A stretch of 5,895 bases of DNA, taken from Chloroflexota bacterium (GTDB lineage Bacteria; Chloroflexota; UBA5177; JANWHV01). The notes under the pieces were generated by a model that saw only the letters and a list, made by a program, of their open reading frames with translations, was not told where the DNA came from and ran no database searches. The DNA is taken from contig JANWHO010000248.1 in NCBI GenBank assembly GCA_025450375.1, forward strand, positions 1 to 5,895. The letters are read 5' to 3'. Every line of letters starts with the position of its first letter. The first letter of the stretch is position 1. Made by a program: the position numbers and the translations under genes. This document shows positions 5,431-5,895 of the stretch, one piece after another.

Positions 5431-5895
5431 AGCCGTTGGAGGTTCCGCGCCGCGTTTTGGTCGCGGTCATGGAGAGTCTTGCAGTCCGCGCACCGCCAGA
5501 TCCGAGTCGAGAGGTCCATAGCCGGACACTTCGTCCCACAGACCGAGCACGTTTTGGTCGAGGGATACCAGCGATCCGCCACCACGAGGGCCGTGCCGTA
5601 CCGCTCGGCCTTGTAGGCCAGTTGGCGGCGGATCTCACCAAAGCCCACGTCGCTGATCGCGCGGGCCAGGTGATGGTTCGTCAGCATCCCGGCGACGAGC
5701 AAGTCCTCGATGCCCAGCGTTTGGTTCTCGCGGCAGAGTCTCGTGGTCAGCTTGTGGGTGAAGTCGGAGCGAATGCTCGCCACTCGCACGTGCGTCTTGG
5801 CCAGCCGGTTGGCGGCCTGGCGCCGATTGGCCGCTTCAGGCAGCCTCGTGCCCTTGGGCATGCGGGCGCCCTTGGGAATGCCGATAGTCCGCTTG
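5295..5895 (-). CDS. tnpB: IS200/IS605-type TnpB RNA-guided nuclease, C-terminal portion (5' end outside window)
   Basis: The frame is open through the right edge, so this is the C-terminal half of a TnpB of about 400 residues; the Met at 5861 is internal. Counting from that Met, a basic helical segment (RRQAANRLAKTHVRV, 13-27) leads to the RuvC-II block LGIEDL with its catalytic Glu52, then a zinc ribbon (TKTCSVCG, Cys105 and Cys108, with RCADC, Cys124 and Cys127), then RuvC-III HDRDQNAARNL (131-141) with the catalytic Asp. The first RuvC Asp lies outside the window. TnpB is an omega-RNA-guided DNA nuclease that helps IS200/IS605 and IS1341-type elements persist; no TnpA is visible. A Gly/Arg/Lys-rich tail of about 45 residues follows RuvC-III and probably overlaps the guide RNA. 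What can be seen is intact, so the nuclease may be active. Confidence 0.93.
   Translation of the reverse strand, partial: KRTIGIPKGARMPKGTRLPEAANRRQAANRLAKTHVRVASIRSDFTHKLTTRLCRENQTLGIEDLLVAGMLTNHHLARAISDVGFGEIRRQLAYKAERYGTALVVADRWYPSTKTCSVCGTKCPAMDLSTRIWRCADCKTLHDRDQNAARNLQRLATETALPVANRTVTDGTPQRVRWQEAGKSRPSDMKTHCGLQGGK

Larger units (their letters stand above)
5291..5895 (-). mobile_element. right-end part of an IS200/IS605- or IS1341-like element
   Basis: Contains the 3' part of tnpB plus its structured 3' end. The left end and any tnpA lie beyond the window. The exact right boundary cannot be fixed, since these elements leave no terminal inverted repeats or target duplications, but it must fall between the tnpB stop (5295) and the accC start (5246) if accC is intact. 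Confidence 0.65.

Noticed and set aside
1..5895. CRISPR array, tRNA or rRNA gene
   Set aside because: No regularly spaced repeats, cloverleaf or conserved rRNA segments were seen in either strand.

Overview
The window reads as a GC-rich bacterial chromosome fragment, with a housekeeping operon on the minus strand flanked by accessory DNA at both ends. The order accC - Asp23/Gls24 - nusB - acpP resembles the fatty-acid/nusB cluster of Firmicutes (accB-accC-yqhY-nusB in Bacillus) and of several Chloroflexota. Together with the high GC content this makes a Chloroflexota-like organism my best guess. That is inference only, because no rRNA or other diagnostic marker is present.

Left end (about 1-692, plus strand): the 3' part of a small acidic helical protein is followed, with no gap, by a PIN-domain ribonuclease-like protein. 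The arrangement fits a VapBC-type toxin-antitoxin pair. It converges on the minus-strand operon, and the roughly 250 bp between holds a small, possibly frameshifted ORF.

Centre (about 766-5246, minus strand, read right to left): accC (biotin carboxylase), an Asp23/Gls24-family protein, nusB (antitermination factor), acpP (acyl carrier protein), a CPBP-family intramembrane metalloprotease, a phospholipase D-like lipoprotein with two HKD motifs, and a small ORF. Most junctions overlap or are 2-21 nt apart, which suggests one transcript. The only larger gap (58 nt, acpP to the protease) contains a near-perfect hairpin. The first four genes link malonyl-CoA synthesis, the acyl carrier and rRNA transcription. 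The distal protease/PLD pair is envelope-directed accessory cargo.

Right end (5295-5895, minus strand): the C-terminal portion of an IS200/IS605-type TnpB (RuvC-like, zinc-ribbon, RNA-guided nuclease family), open at the window edge. Its stop codon lies only 48 nt upstream of the accC GTG start, where accB is normally expected. The 3' end of tnpB holds hairpins and a repeated 9-mer compatible with an omega-RNA/right end. The insertion beside accC is the most interesting element of the window. I found no CRISPR array, tRNA or rRNA, and nothing that I can demonstrate to be a wholly new system.
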